Source: Phycomyces nitens
Lineage: Eukaryota; Mucoromycota; Mucoromycetes; Mucorales; Phycomycetaceae
Assembly (NCBI GenBank): GCA_022702545.1
Contig: JAHRBC010000003.1
Location: forward strand, 3,162,001-3,226,000
Direction: 5' to 3'
DNA length: 64,000 nucleotides
How positions within the stretch are numbered: the stretch's first letter is position 1; each line of letters opens with the position of its first letter. The translations under genes and the position numbers were made by a program. Positions 51,041-62,041 of this stretch are shown here, piece after piece. Under the pieces are notes generated by a model, which saw only the letters and a program-made list of their open reading frames with translations, was not told the origin of the DNA and made no database searches.

Positions 51041-51811
51041 TCAAGATAGTGTCAAAATCGTCATGGAAAAGGTACTGGGTGTTGAAGCACCAGACCCCAG
51101 GTCCAAAAGGGCGAGAGAGAGGAATGAAAACAGCGAGAAGACAGTGGTCAGTCGAAGAAGGATCGATGAAGCTGACTTTGGGTGATTCGGTGGGGATAGA
51201 ATAATGGAGGAAAAGGTAATCAATGCATGTGCGGGTTCAGGAACTAGGGAAGGCAAGGATAGGGAAAGAGGCAAAATTAATGATAGCATCGATGCAATTA
51301 TCTTGGAGGTGGCTTTGTCAGTCTGCAGAATTGCTTCGACATTGATTGAGATTGCAGTTAAAACCACTCAAGACAAAGGCAGTAAGTTAAGGGACAATTA
51401 AAGGAATAAAAAGAGCAAGAGAAGAAAAGAAGATGCGCAGCCGGGCAGGGACATTTGGAGCATAAAGAACAACAGCAGTAAAATGATCAATGCGTTGATC
51501 AATATGTGTAACCTTGACAACTAGTGCACGGTCATCTGGTGATACGTGCAGCTGTTCAAGGTGGAAAAGGAGGTCAAAAGAGACAAGGCCACAGTGTGAA
51601 GTCCAATGACTTGCCTGGGCTTGGAAGAGAAAGTGCATAGTAGAATTATGAGAAGGAAAAAAATGAGTTTCTTGTAGAACAAATAAGTAAAGTGAAAGAG
51701 AGAAGGATCGAATATTTCGGATAAAAAATGTTTGGGGGATTGCAAACTAGTGATGGTGGAGAGGTGACCTCGAGCATTCAAGGTTCCTAAGCGGATAGAC
51801 TGTAAATTCAT
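51041..51811 (-). pseudogene. LINE apurinic/apyrimidinic-type endonuclease remnant
   Basis: Fragments of the endonuclease/exonuclease/phosphatase fold: SIRLGTLNARG at the start, LQETHFF in another frame, GLVSFD with DDRALVVKVTHID, and VVLYAPNVPARLRIFF. At least three frames are needed to cover it. Confidence 0.7.
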
Positions 51812-51913
51812 TTATAAGGATGGCTGGCCAGATTGACCAGAGGGAGAGTCAAGCTTATCCATAGGCGTATTGCCGTCAAGATCAGTGAAGGGTTGGTTGC
51901 CCTGGACTTATGC

Positions 51914-53050
51914 CTAGACGGAGAGGTCAAGCAAGGACTGGCGGAATTCTGCATCCGCCATGATTGACCGGGATATACCGTCATTAGGTAGGGCAATGCC
52001 TCGAGCGGCAAATGAGTACTTGCTGGCAGCTGTTCCTCGTCCACCGGGATCATACATTGGTACGACAATGTTATCACCAGTGGGGGCAGGGGGCCGAGTG
52101 GATCCAGCCTTGAATTGAGTAGTCATCACCAACATGAATCGGGGACGAATGGACTTGGGAGCCGAAGCGATGGGAGAAGGAGGTGTGTTGTCCAATTTCG
52201 AGTCTACAGATGCATTGGAAGGAGAGGCGAGAGCGTTGACTTTTGCTTGAAGAGCACAAAAAACGTCTGGTTCAGCAATATCCAATTGGAGTTGCTCTTG
52301 CTGAAGATTCTCGGCCTCAACAGTATCAGGGTGCGCGGGACAGTCTCGGCTGGGTACTTCACGCAAGAAACCACAGAGCTTACAGTGGGGTGTGTGAGAT
52401 GGGCGACTTGTACAGGCACGCAGAAAGTGACCTTCCTCACGGAAATAACCGTACACGGGTGGAATATCCTTGGAACCCAGCCCCACTGCGCAGGAAATAG
52501 ATCCTTCCAAATTAAGGCAGATGAGGATATATTTGAGTCTATATAACCCAGATGTGTCCAGAAGGACGGTAGCTTCACCACAAAAAGTTCCACGGTGGGA
52601 GACGTATGCACCCAATTTAACAACCTTTCATTAAAAATGGAAAGCCTCTTCAATGGGTGTAAGGAGGTCAGCTTTGGGATCGCAAGCGCTGGTGCGATAA
52701 TTTTTGACAGCCACAATATGTCTATCAGAAGGCAAACTTGGGGAAGCGACGATTCGGGTGTTATGATAAACCAGGCCGTCGGATATGGCTTTCACCTGGG
52801 TGATAGGTTCGGTGAAAAGGACCTCTTCCAAAAAAAAAACCTTTGATCGAGTGTAACACAAGGTCAACGAGATATTCTGGCCAGTGTTATCAGAAAAGAC
52901 ATCATTTATTGAGTTGGCAGAAACGAGTTTGCGGAAATTGAACAAAACTCTTGGTGAATGGATGATGCTGACCCAAGCAACAGATGAGGGGGATTCATTG
53001 AGAGGTTCTGGTCAAAACCTGGTGCGGTGAGGATATGAAGAGATTTGTTC
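51914..53050 (-). pseudogene. LINE ORF1 (gag-like) remnant
   Basis: Nucleic-acid-binding ORF1 of the element. One knuckle, CKLCGFLREVPSRDCPAH, keeps its cysteines. The preceding one (YGYFREEGHFLRAC) retains His and the last Cys, but the first two expected cysteines are Tyr and Phe-like positions. The frame changes near 52.6 kb and 52.2 kb. Confidence 0.75.
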
Positions 53051-53130
53051 TTTGGGCGAGGAAGTGTGCTTTGTGCATGGATTTCTGATTCTCAGACCTT
53101 CCATGGGTTGACAGTACTGCCCTTTGAGCT

Positions 53131-55814
53131 TGATCCCTCAGGTGTACTCGAACTATTTCTTATTATGAGGATGTGTGTAGGTAGAATATTTATTTGCACA
53201 TAACAATTGTTTAACTGTGAAACCGGTAATGACCTACGACCAATACGTCTTTTAAAATCATAAAACTATAGTGATTAGGCTATAACAGTAAAACCGTATA
53301 TAGCTTCTTGAACATTGTTATGTGGTAACACCCTCGAAGAGTGAGTGGAGCAAGTAAGTAATCCAACGTATGTTGACACTATTTTTTATAAAGTTTCTAA
53401 TTGTAGATGCAACCAGTACTTTGAATGGGTGCTGCTTTTGAGTCTGGAGCTTTGTATAGTGTACATTCTTTGCATAGTATAAAGAATTATATGAAAAGGT
53501 GTGGGTGCTAATAAAGTGATTGACGGTTGAGTTGAAGTGAATGTTCACATGGAAAGAGTTGGTGATGCATAAATGTAGAGTGCACGACAGATTAGAGTGA
53601 ATGTGAGGTTGTATTGCTGAGAGATGTAAATGACGCAAGTAGTTGAATGTTGAAAAGGTAAAGACAAGATGGGAGATTACGTTGAAGGATAAAGATGGTA
53701 CATGTAGATTATTGTAATGAGGGTTGGTGATGCATAGTTTTTTAGACGGAGTAGAATGAAGATGGACAATACATCTTGCAAGTGTTTGACACCTTCTAAG
53801 TATCAAGGCAGTAATAATAAATATCAACAAAGTATTATTGATTCATTTTCATTTATTTTTTGATTTGGGGTTTTTTTACACCGTGTTTGTTAAGACACAT
53901 ATTGGTGCTCCACAGCATTCCCCCACCAATGAGAAAAGCTTAAAAAAAACTCATTTGGGGCTGGGCAGATAAATGTCCTCGCCAGTAATCAGCATATTGC
54001 GGGGGGTTTATGTTCGTGGGGTCATGACAGTGCAAGCACATGTTCGGCAGACCGTACATAGGAGGCAATAGCTGTGGAAAGACAATAATTTATCAACCAC
54101 TGTGAATAAAGAAAGAGAGAAAGGAATTGCAAGTTTCGACCTCTTATTTATAGACAAATCTATCGGTATTTAAATAAAATAAATTTTTAAAACGCAAGTC
54201 ACGGAGTGGGAATATTTTCTTTGGCGGTGGCTTGTAGGTTTTCACGTGAGTTCTATAACATTCTCTTGGTAAATACCTAGTAAAAAATACATATTATAGT
54301 GTATTTATTATGAATCTCTTTACATACAAAGTATCACTCTTTTAAAATATAAAGAAGCTTTTTAACTAGAGGATATAGTTGCAAACGTATCTAAAGAATT
54401 TATTATTTAGTATCGCCTATTTAAAAAAAGAGGTTTCTCAAGTATCACATACTACCCGAACCTTTAATCCTTACTCATCTATACACAATTTATTACTCTT
54501 TTTTACAGTATAATACTGTAACCAATAAATAATTCTACTCTATAAAATATATAAAGAGTGTTTAATGATATATTTGAGGTATAATTCAAGGGATAACCTC
54601 AGTCAATATTGCATTAAAGCGAAATCGCCCATAATTAATAGATTGGGAAAAACGAAATACATAAAAGAAGTATTTATACGGCTTCAAAAGGGGTAATATC
54701 TGGTGGATTACAGAATTACGGAAGACTAATATCTCATTATATGACTATGAAATTATAAAAAGTCCTACATAATATACATGAAATATTGTTTAGTAAAGTA
54801 GGTAAGTAAAAGATGTCTACCTACAAATACTCGACGGGTTCTCTTTGTTGCTACCACATTGAAGAGCTCACAAAAATAAAACAACTGATCCGCATAATGT
54901 TTGACCTCCTAGGCCACTCTTTCGCCAGAAACTACACCTTCTTTATGGCCTTGACCATGTCTCCATCACGAGAGTTTGGATCGACCATAGCTTCATTCCC
55001 ATCCCCCTATAGGTCCCTTGAAGATTTTGTTAGCTCTGGAATTGGGTCGATCCGGAAACTATACCTGATTACTCACAAGGCTATACGCCAATACAGTCGA
55101 TTTCACCTAAATACCGAGCGATTTCTTTTCTGTGGTAATTTAGAGGTTGGGAACTTATAAACAATGAGAGTGTTATTTATTAAAAAAAGGATATTATGGT
55201 AGTTTATCTATTTACTATTCTAGTTCCTTTGTACTTTAATCCTTATTGTGCAATAGTCGATTATCACTGCAGTAGTGTAAAGTTTACATCTGCTTGATGT
55301 GTAGCTGTTAATGAGATGCTAACATACAATACTCATTAGTAAAGAGTAACTAGATATTAGCCGTGGAGTTTGTATTTCACTCAGCCATGGTGGGGATACA
55401 ATACTTTCCACGAGCTACTATGGTATAATGGTGCACTTTCTTTACAATCCCGATATCATAAAAGGCCTACACCATCTGATGGAGACTCGTGGATTGCGTA
55501 ATACCACGTAGACAAAGGCTGTTTAACCCCAGGATCGATGACATTAGTAATTCCAACTTCGTGTTTTGTTAATCATCAGAATACGACCAACGTTTCCTCT
55601 GAATCTACCCTCTCAAAGCTCGAATATGAGACTAGATATGTTCTGGTTTTCTTACTGACCCCACATTATTGACCTTTACTTATCTGCTCCACTCTTGTTT
55701 ACCGCCATCTAGCAACATCATCAACCCCAGATAATAGTGGAACATCCATTTATTTCCACTTTTTGAGCAAGGTAGTCAGGGTGATATTTTTCACTAGACT
55801 CATGCCAATTTTTT
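53131..55814. other. Interval between LINE remnants
   Basis: 2.7 kb of AT-rich DNA. A 170-codon minus frame at 53318-53830 has biased His/Asn/Ser/Thr composition and repeated TTGGTGATGCATA on the plus strand (53559-, 53724-), and I do not accept it as a gene. A 115-codon plus frame at 54813-55160 (MSTYKYSTGSLCCYHIEEL to FCGNLEVGNL) has no recognised domain. No RNA gene seen. Confidence 0.45.
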
Positions 55815-56240
55815 TTGTATTTTATTGATCTGCCGTCACGCAAAGTGTGCGGCTTTTAGATTGACATCGACATGGACTTGAGTTAAAGTGCGAAGGAATA
55901 AGAGTGAGTGCAGTGAGTAGAAAAGCTCGAAGAAAGAAACGGGTGGGAAGCTAGAGAATTCCAATAAGAGAAAAAGGATTCAAACTTTAGCAACTATGTG
56001 CTTTTCTATAGCCCAAGACGCCTTCTTAGCTATTACGCCGGGTAGAAAGTTTTATCCTCAAAGACAAAGAGCCAGTGTGCACTCCAGATTGCTTTAGCAA
56101 TGACAACTGCGAGCAAAACCTGAGAGTTGTCGGATGGTAGGCTGAGAGGGATGGATCCAAAGACGAAAAGTTTACGGACACCTTCCAAGGTCAATGAAAC
56201 AGTGTATTCAAGCTTTTTGTGTTTATAATAATTCAAAAAA
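55815..56240 (-). mobile_element. 5'-truncated LINE 3' remnant
   Basis: Minus-strand translation gives SDNSQVLLAVVIAKAIWSAH, then WLFVFEDKTFYPGVIAKKAS (one frame change), matching the decayed C-terminal part of the larger element at 48.7-48.9 kb, where the two tryptophan positions are stops. A 3' block (55815-55860) also matches 48570-48615. It is therefore a second, short insertion of the same family, 5'-truncated. Confidence 0.7.
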
Positions 56241-56302
56241 TCTCAAAGATACTCGATCTTCCTCATTTCTACATGAATACAAGAACACATTTTATAATTG
56301 TG

Positions 56303-58261
56303 TAATGTATCCGTTTGAATGGCTCAGAAAAGCACTAAAGTAACTTTTGATCGGAAATTAAATAATCTCTATGGGTAGAATGACTAGTGTTTATTAAATT
56401 CAGGATATTCATATAAACATATGAAATATTGTGTTAAAGTGTATATATTATAAGTGTAAAAGGTGCTATTCGCCATCTGGCTTAACTGGCACAAGCATTA
56501 TACGACCCGGAGGCAATGCAGGTCCACCGATTATGTTATCAGGCTTGGTAGCATTATCTTCAAACTTGGCTGTGCGACCATACTCTCCTTGAGGATATTT
56601 ATCAGTATTCATTCCGTTGGTGGCCACTCCACCCTTGGGGAATTCTTCATCTCCATGATCGTTTGTGTTTGAATATCTATTGCGTTTCTTGAATACAAAG
56701 AAGAATAAGAGCGCACCGATAATTCCAACCTAGATAAAGATATTGTATTAATTAAAGCATGAAGCTGAATAAAAGTAATTTTGTAGCTTACGCCTGCAAT
56801 GGAACCAACGACAATTCCTGCAATGGCACCTCCAGAGATACCAGATGATTCTTTGACCTCGGTTCCACCTGTACTTGTTTGAGAAGATGATGGCTTTGAT
56901 ACAGAGCTCGAATGAGTCGAAGAAGCGCTTGGAGATGCGGAAGAAACAGGAGGAGTGCCGAATACAGGGGCTGTTGTCCAGGTCCAAGTATTCATGTCAA
57001 GAGCGACATTAAGGTCTGGGTCAAAAACGCCATTGCGTCCACCGAATAAGACAAACATGTACTTTCCAATGATAATTGCTATTAATCAAAGTATTAAACA
57101 AGTTTAGTCATACAGAGAATACATTCTAAAGACAATTTAATTACCGGAATGTCTACATCTTGCAGAAGGTGGAGTTCCTGTTGTTTTTTGTGGTGACCAA
57201 GCACGTTTATCAATATTATACAGCCAAACATCATTCATTGCTTCTCCAGCGTCTACAAAAGAATAGAATATAATTAGCTTGTATAATTTAGAACATATTT
57301 ATTTAGCAATTCCCTTGGAGAACAAGCGAAAGTTGTACCAATTTAAATACATTTCACTCACCATTACAGCCACCAAACATGATAGCATTGGTGTTATTAG
57401 CATCTAAATAATTAAATATAATATACAACACCAGAATTTGTCAGAGAATTCATTTGATAATACTTTGTACAGGCTATGACTTACCCATAACCGTGGAATG
57501 TCCCCATCTTGTTGCAGGTAAAGTTCCAGTTGTAGATATTGTCTGGTTCCACTTGGTAAATGAGGCTGTTGTTGGATTAATGACAATAATATCATTCATA
57601 GCAACTGGGATATTTGTTGTTCCAGAATATTGTAGTCCACCAATTACGATAACTGATCCAAAAGCAGGAGAGTAAACCGCAGAACCAGCCCATGTAGCTT
57701 GAGGTAGTTGTGTTCCTCCTTGAGCATATATAGCTAATTCACTTCCTGTCTAAAGGATTTGGATTAGCGGAATAGAGAATTAATTTATATTTTCGCCATA
57801 AAACATATTCATAAATATGTATATTTCTTGGTCAACAATACTATACCTTGACATTCACACTTCTCAACATATTGTATAGTGTGGTACCTCCTTCAACAGC
57901 ACCGGTTTCTTTATTTCTAATCAAGATTTTAAATATAAGTAATACAATTTGTATAAATGTCTCATCTGAGAGCTTACGTTGAGCCACCAAAATAATAAAG
58001 ATTATCGTCCACAAGAACAGAAGCACCATCCGATCTATAAAGGTACAATAATGACAAGTGAATATGGTTACTTACGGAATGTATCTTGTATATAACTTAC
58101 ACTGGAGTAGCCGTGTTTAGTTTAATCCATTGATTAGTTGATACACTGTAAGAGAATCCTTGATTGCTAGTACAGGAACTGCAAACACTTCCACCCTGAA
58201 CAAAAACTGTGTCGGTGCCTGGAATTCCAGCCGATAAAAATCGAGCCGAAGCACTTGGAGT
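56303..58261. repeat. Segmental duplication, unit A (paired with 62042-64000)
   Basis: Aligns to 62042-64000 with a constant offset of 5739 bp from 56472 onward. From about 56575 to 58261 I see no difference, introns included. The first 270 bp have roughly 20 differences. Weaker similarity may start some 70 bp earlier. Confidence 0.92.
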
Positions 58262-58681
58262 AATTTCTCCTGGAACGCTTGGGATAGTAGTCCATTGCGG
58301 GTTCGAAAGATCGAGTACGCTGTTGTTGGTGACATTAAAAGAATATACTGGGATCTGTTTATCATTAGCCGAGAAAGGCTCTCCACCTAAAGGCAATAAA
58401 AAAACATGGTCGAAATCAATATCTTGATGATCTATAGAAGAAATATACTTTACCAAAACAATATATCTGTCTGGTCTGATCAATGTAGGCACACCCTATG
58501 TAGATATTTTTATGTTTAATAATAGTAGATATCAAGACAAATGGTTGCTATAAAATAAAATAAAAAAAGACAGTAAAGAACTAATTATTATAAATGCTGT
58601 ACCTTGACCCCAATGAGGATCAGCTGCCTTAACAAGGCTAATTGATCCAATACATATGATGGAGGCTAGGATACTGCGCAT
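56466..58681 (-). CDS. Kelch-repeat single-pass membrane protein, copy 2 (10 exons)
   Basis: Exons: 58681-58603, 58495-58454, 58386-58101, 58034-57978, 57916-57847, 57749-57485, 57403-57362, 57252-57145, 57078-56792 and 56729-56466, totalling 499 aa. The signal peptide is MRSILASIICIGSISLVKA, and the mature start WGQGCAYIDQTRQIYCFGGE parallels copy 1. Blades include SVIVIGGLQYSG, IMFGGCN and FVLFGGRNGVFDPD. A Ser-rich stalk leads to GGAIAGIVVGSIAG / VGIIGALLFFFVF, the membrane segment, and a tail ending in VPVKPDGE. Seven of ten exon lengths (79, 42, 57, 70, 42 and 108 nt, for example) are identical or nearly so to copy 1, showing common descent. It is likely a cell-surface protein; ligand unknown. 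Confidence 0.88.
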
Positions 58682-58769
58682 TTTAGTGCTAAAGTATTAA
58701 AGTAAAAATACAAGAAAGAAAGGGGATTTCACAACATTTGTAGCCTCAATTGTGTTTATGATGGGAATA

Positions 58770-58833
58770 ATACTTGTACTACTTGTTGAAATTGAAAAAA
58801 AAAGCCGTATAGTATTACATGGGAGCCACTGTG
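58770..58833 (-). promoter_or_regulatory. Conserved upstream block of kelch gene 2
   Basis: Counterpart of 47450-47512; 89 bp before the start codon. Shared cores are ATACTTGTACTACTT and GTATTACATGGGAGCCACTG. Confidence 0.5.
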
Positions 58834-59188
58834 CAACATTTATAAGCTTTTTCTTTGAGAGTATATAAATACATAAATGTGTAAATGTAGAAATGAAGAA
58901 AACTTTAAAACATCATTTGATTTCAAAATAAAGATTATTGTGGCAAGACAATAAGGAAAGTCCATGAACATTAATTACATGTAATTTATACTGTTTAGCT
59001 GACTAGGTTTTACTTGACAGTACGTTTATAGTAGTTTGTTTTTAGCTTTGTTCATATTTTCTTGATGATATACTACTTCTTGTAGACGAAAGTTCAATGA
59101 TAAAAACCAGCTTCTGTAAAATATTAATTGTAACACTCACAAACAGATATCTTGAAAACAAAGCCTGACTCTATTCATTTTAACTAGA

Positions 59189-59229
<41 letters not shown>

Positions 59230-59570
59230 AATCCAAAAAAAAGACATTCAAAATATAATTTGTTAAAGCCACCTTTACTATACAAGCAGCTTATAATAGA
59301 ACCCAAGAAAATCACCTGAAAGAGAATCTATATCTTTATTGCATTTATTGACATTGTTTCTATACCTTCACAGACTTTATCAAACTAATATAAGAGACAC
59401 GAAAGAAAAAGAATCATCTTGATTTACCCTTTCTTTTTTATCTTTTATAAATATTATTCCCTTTCACTGACTCATAATAACTCTTCTTAAATCACTTATA
59501 GGTGTTGGATATACTCTAGCGTCATCATTATATTCTGCTTTATCGTATTATTATTTGTCTTTCAAACTCG
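58834..59570. other. Interval upstream of kelch gene 2
   Basis: AT-rich DNA with a (TA)n tract at about 59196-59225. No gene supported. Confidence 0.6.
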
Positions 59571-61430
59571 ATGGCGACTCTTTTATATATTCTTTTGAAA
59601 GCTGATGCATGTATAGAAAACCATGAATTTCGATGCAAGAGATTTATAAAGAACCTTTCATTCAACACTGTGGTAAGTAGTCAGCACAGTCATTTGAAAA
59701 CAGAATCATTTAAATTTAGGAGCCTTTTGACAAACTACTATTATTTGGCCAGTGAAAATATCTTTATACTCTTCAGCCTATTCAGAGGTCAGCTTTGGTA
59801 CTATTTTTTAAGAACTAATGAACAACAGGCAAATTTCCAGCAGTATAAATGTGCCAATAAAAGCTACACAAACTCGGGATACATTTCACATCTTGCACTC
59901 TCACAATCGACACAGCGAAGCAAGCCACACGATTACGCATTAATCAATTGCGATATATTTTGATTTTCAATACCTTTTACTCTTTACGCATTACAATCTA
60001 TATATTAGAATCACTCTCTGAATCGTCTTTTCTTCTTCTTGTTTTGGAGCAGACTTTGTTAAATATAAAGTCCCAAACCAAAGTCGATTAAAAATACACT
60101 TTGAATCAGTAAATACTAAACCAAATTCGTATTGTATGAATCTTGCTGACAAGTTTTATACAGCTCGAAAACCTGGCAACAGTCGGCTCTGACCTACTCT
60201 TCACATCAACATTTTAAAAATATTACTGCTGTAAAAATTGTATCAAACATGGATTGCTGCTCATATCTCTTTATTGCTTTGGTTTCTGTCTATCAAAAGT
60301 AAATGAAACGCATCTTATTATGTGTTGACTTTAAGTATTCTTATTAATTCATATAGTCAGTGACTTGGTTTAAGCTGTGTCGATTTAAGGGAATCCCAGA
60401 TATGCCGTTTCTCAACTTCTTGCAAGGGTCATTCTGATAGAGCAATCCTCTGCTATTCTCATAAACTGTGTCGAACCATATGATTGTCTAAAGAGTGCTA
60501 ATGCACATTACGAGCAAAGAATTGTAACAGCAATACATCTTTCTTATCCGAAAAAAGAAAACAATACCACGAAGCTGAAAACTGGAACCACAACATGTAA
60601 ATTAGTTGTAACTTCTAGTTTGCGGTTGGATAGAAACTCGAGCGCAAGCATTCAAATAGGTTCCAACACAAGCTATTTTGCTCCTACACAAAACGCGTCT
60701 ATTTATCTTGATGTTGGTTCAGCAAAGTTGTCAAATTTGCTGTATAAAATGAATCACCTACATTCATCAACCAAGAGACATATCTGTATCAGCTACGACA
60801 GGTCAGATCCAACTCTTCCTCCTTTTGAACATATACCCAGTATTGATATTGTAGCTAACTACATTCAATATAGTTTTTCGTCTGTATAATTTCTAGATAT
60901 TGTGTGAGTATGATACTCCACAAAAAACCGATTCACAGGCAAAAGCGCTATCCAGGATTTTCAAACGGTTGCATGATCTGTGATAAAAAACGGATCTTCT
61001 GCTCGCATAAATGTCAATTAGTTTAAACATGTAAAAGATCAGTTGAAGGACAATGCCAAAAAAAGCAGCCTTGCTCAAATACTAGAGTTGGGAGAAGGCG
61101 AGTTTATCACGGTAATTAACAATTTTGAATTCAATAGCTTGCTCCAACCTTTAGCTGATTCAATGAGCACTTAAATAAAAATGCTAATCTGAATGCTACA
61201 AATCTATTAGAAGAATCTTTAAAAGCCTAAAATATACCATGTTTATGCAAGTCTTTTATTTGAGAAAGAATAAAAAGAAAGAAAACTATGTAGTTGATTT
61301 GAAGAAACTGATTTTAACTATCAGATCATCCACTACCAATTTAAATAAATGCTCTCCGAATAAAAAACGTTTCTGTTGTTACGTAGGTAAAGTACTTGGA
61401 AGGTGTATCTTGGATAATGATTGAAATAAC
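59571..61430 (+). pseudogene. Decayed gene of unknown family between kelch copies 2 and 3
   Basis: Plus-strand coding-like pieces: an ATG at 59571 opens MATLLYILLKADACIENHEF with a GTAAGT donor after SFNTV. An open frame of about 166 codons runs 60391-60889, with no ATG near its start (RYAVSQLLARVILIEQSSAI to FEHIPSIDIVANYIQYSFSS). Later pieces are CMICDKKRIFCSHKCQ (paired cysteines, zinc-binding-like, about 60970-61018) and KDNAKKSSLAQILELGEGEF followed by a GTAATT donor. Several stops and frame changes separate them. I do not recognise the family; a multi-exon gene with undetected introns remains possible. Confidence 0.4.
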
Positions 61431-62040
61431 TTTGTGGTTAGCTTCTATATCTTCATTCAATGAAAAAAATTAGTAATTCTACTTAATTTGACATATAAAT
61501 CGGGTCCATGAGATATTGACACGGTTTATTTTATTCACCGGTGTTTGTTGTATCGCTCATCGCAGTGAACTTCGAAGTAGTGATGTATCTGTAGAAATGC
61601 CCCGAAGTAGTTAAATAATCTCTTAATCTGTTCTTTATTAAAATTGACTTTCTACCCGTATCAATTTTCTTGTCACTGAGTTGGACATTTATACTACATA
61701 ACCAACCCACCATGTGTCAATATCAATAACGTTAAAAATCGTAAATAAAATTGTAACTTATAATTAGGGTCTTTTTGTCGTTGCTAAATTCCCAGAGAAA
61801 TAACACATTCGTTAAAAACATCCGCTTGCCTAATACCCATATAATCATCAAGATCCACAAACAAATGGTGCTCAACTTATTTGCTCATTCTCAGAATTAT
61901 ACAAATAAATCCAGGAATAATTAAATCCATACAAACAAACAAAAAAATAAAGGTTTTTGTGTCTAGTCAATCCAACAAATTCTCAAAAAAATCTCCAGCT
62001 TTTCTTGATTATACATAAAAGAACAAAGTTTTTTTTGTAT
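61431..62040. other. Interval upstream of kelch gene 3 tail
   Basis: About 600 bp with no supported gene, ending at the start of the segmental duplication. Confidence 0.6.
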
Positions 62041-62041
62041 G

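Larger units (their letters stand above)
48560..53130 (-). mobile_element. Decayed non-LTR (LINE) retrotransposon
   Basis: A 4.5 kb element on the minus strand in the usual order. A gag-like ORF1 (about 53050-51914) carries zinc-knuckle remnants. An apurinic-type endonuclease (about 51800-51040) follows, with LGTLNARG, LQETHF and ALVVKVTHID. Reverse transcriptase (about 50800-49000) has EEGETSSKYFF, LLLDQEKAYDR, GRGLRQGDLLSP, LVYADDLLLLLS and YLGFPL. A C-terminal segment follows at about 48960-48700. Frames change repeatedly and stops interrupt it, so it is not autonomous. No long terminal repeats are seen. The 3' end is set by a short block shared with 55815-55860; the 5' limit is approximate. 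Confidence 0.9.

Noticed and set aside
53318..53830. 170-codon minus-strand frame
   Set aside because: Strongly biased composition and internal nucleotide repeats; no family resemblance or splice signals.
54813..55160. 115-codon plus-strand frame
   Set aside because: No recognised domain and it lies among transposon remnants; kept only as a note in the interval entry.
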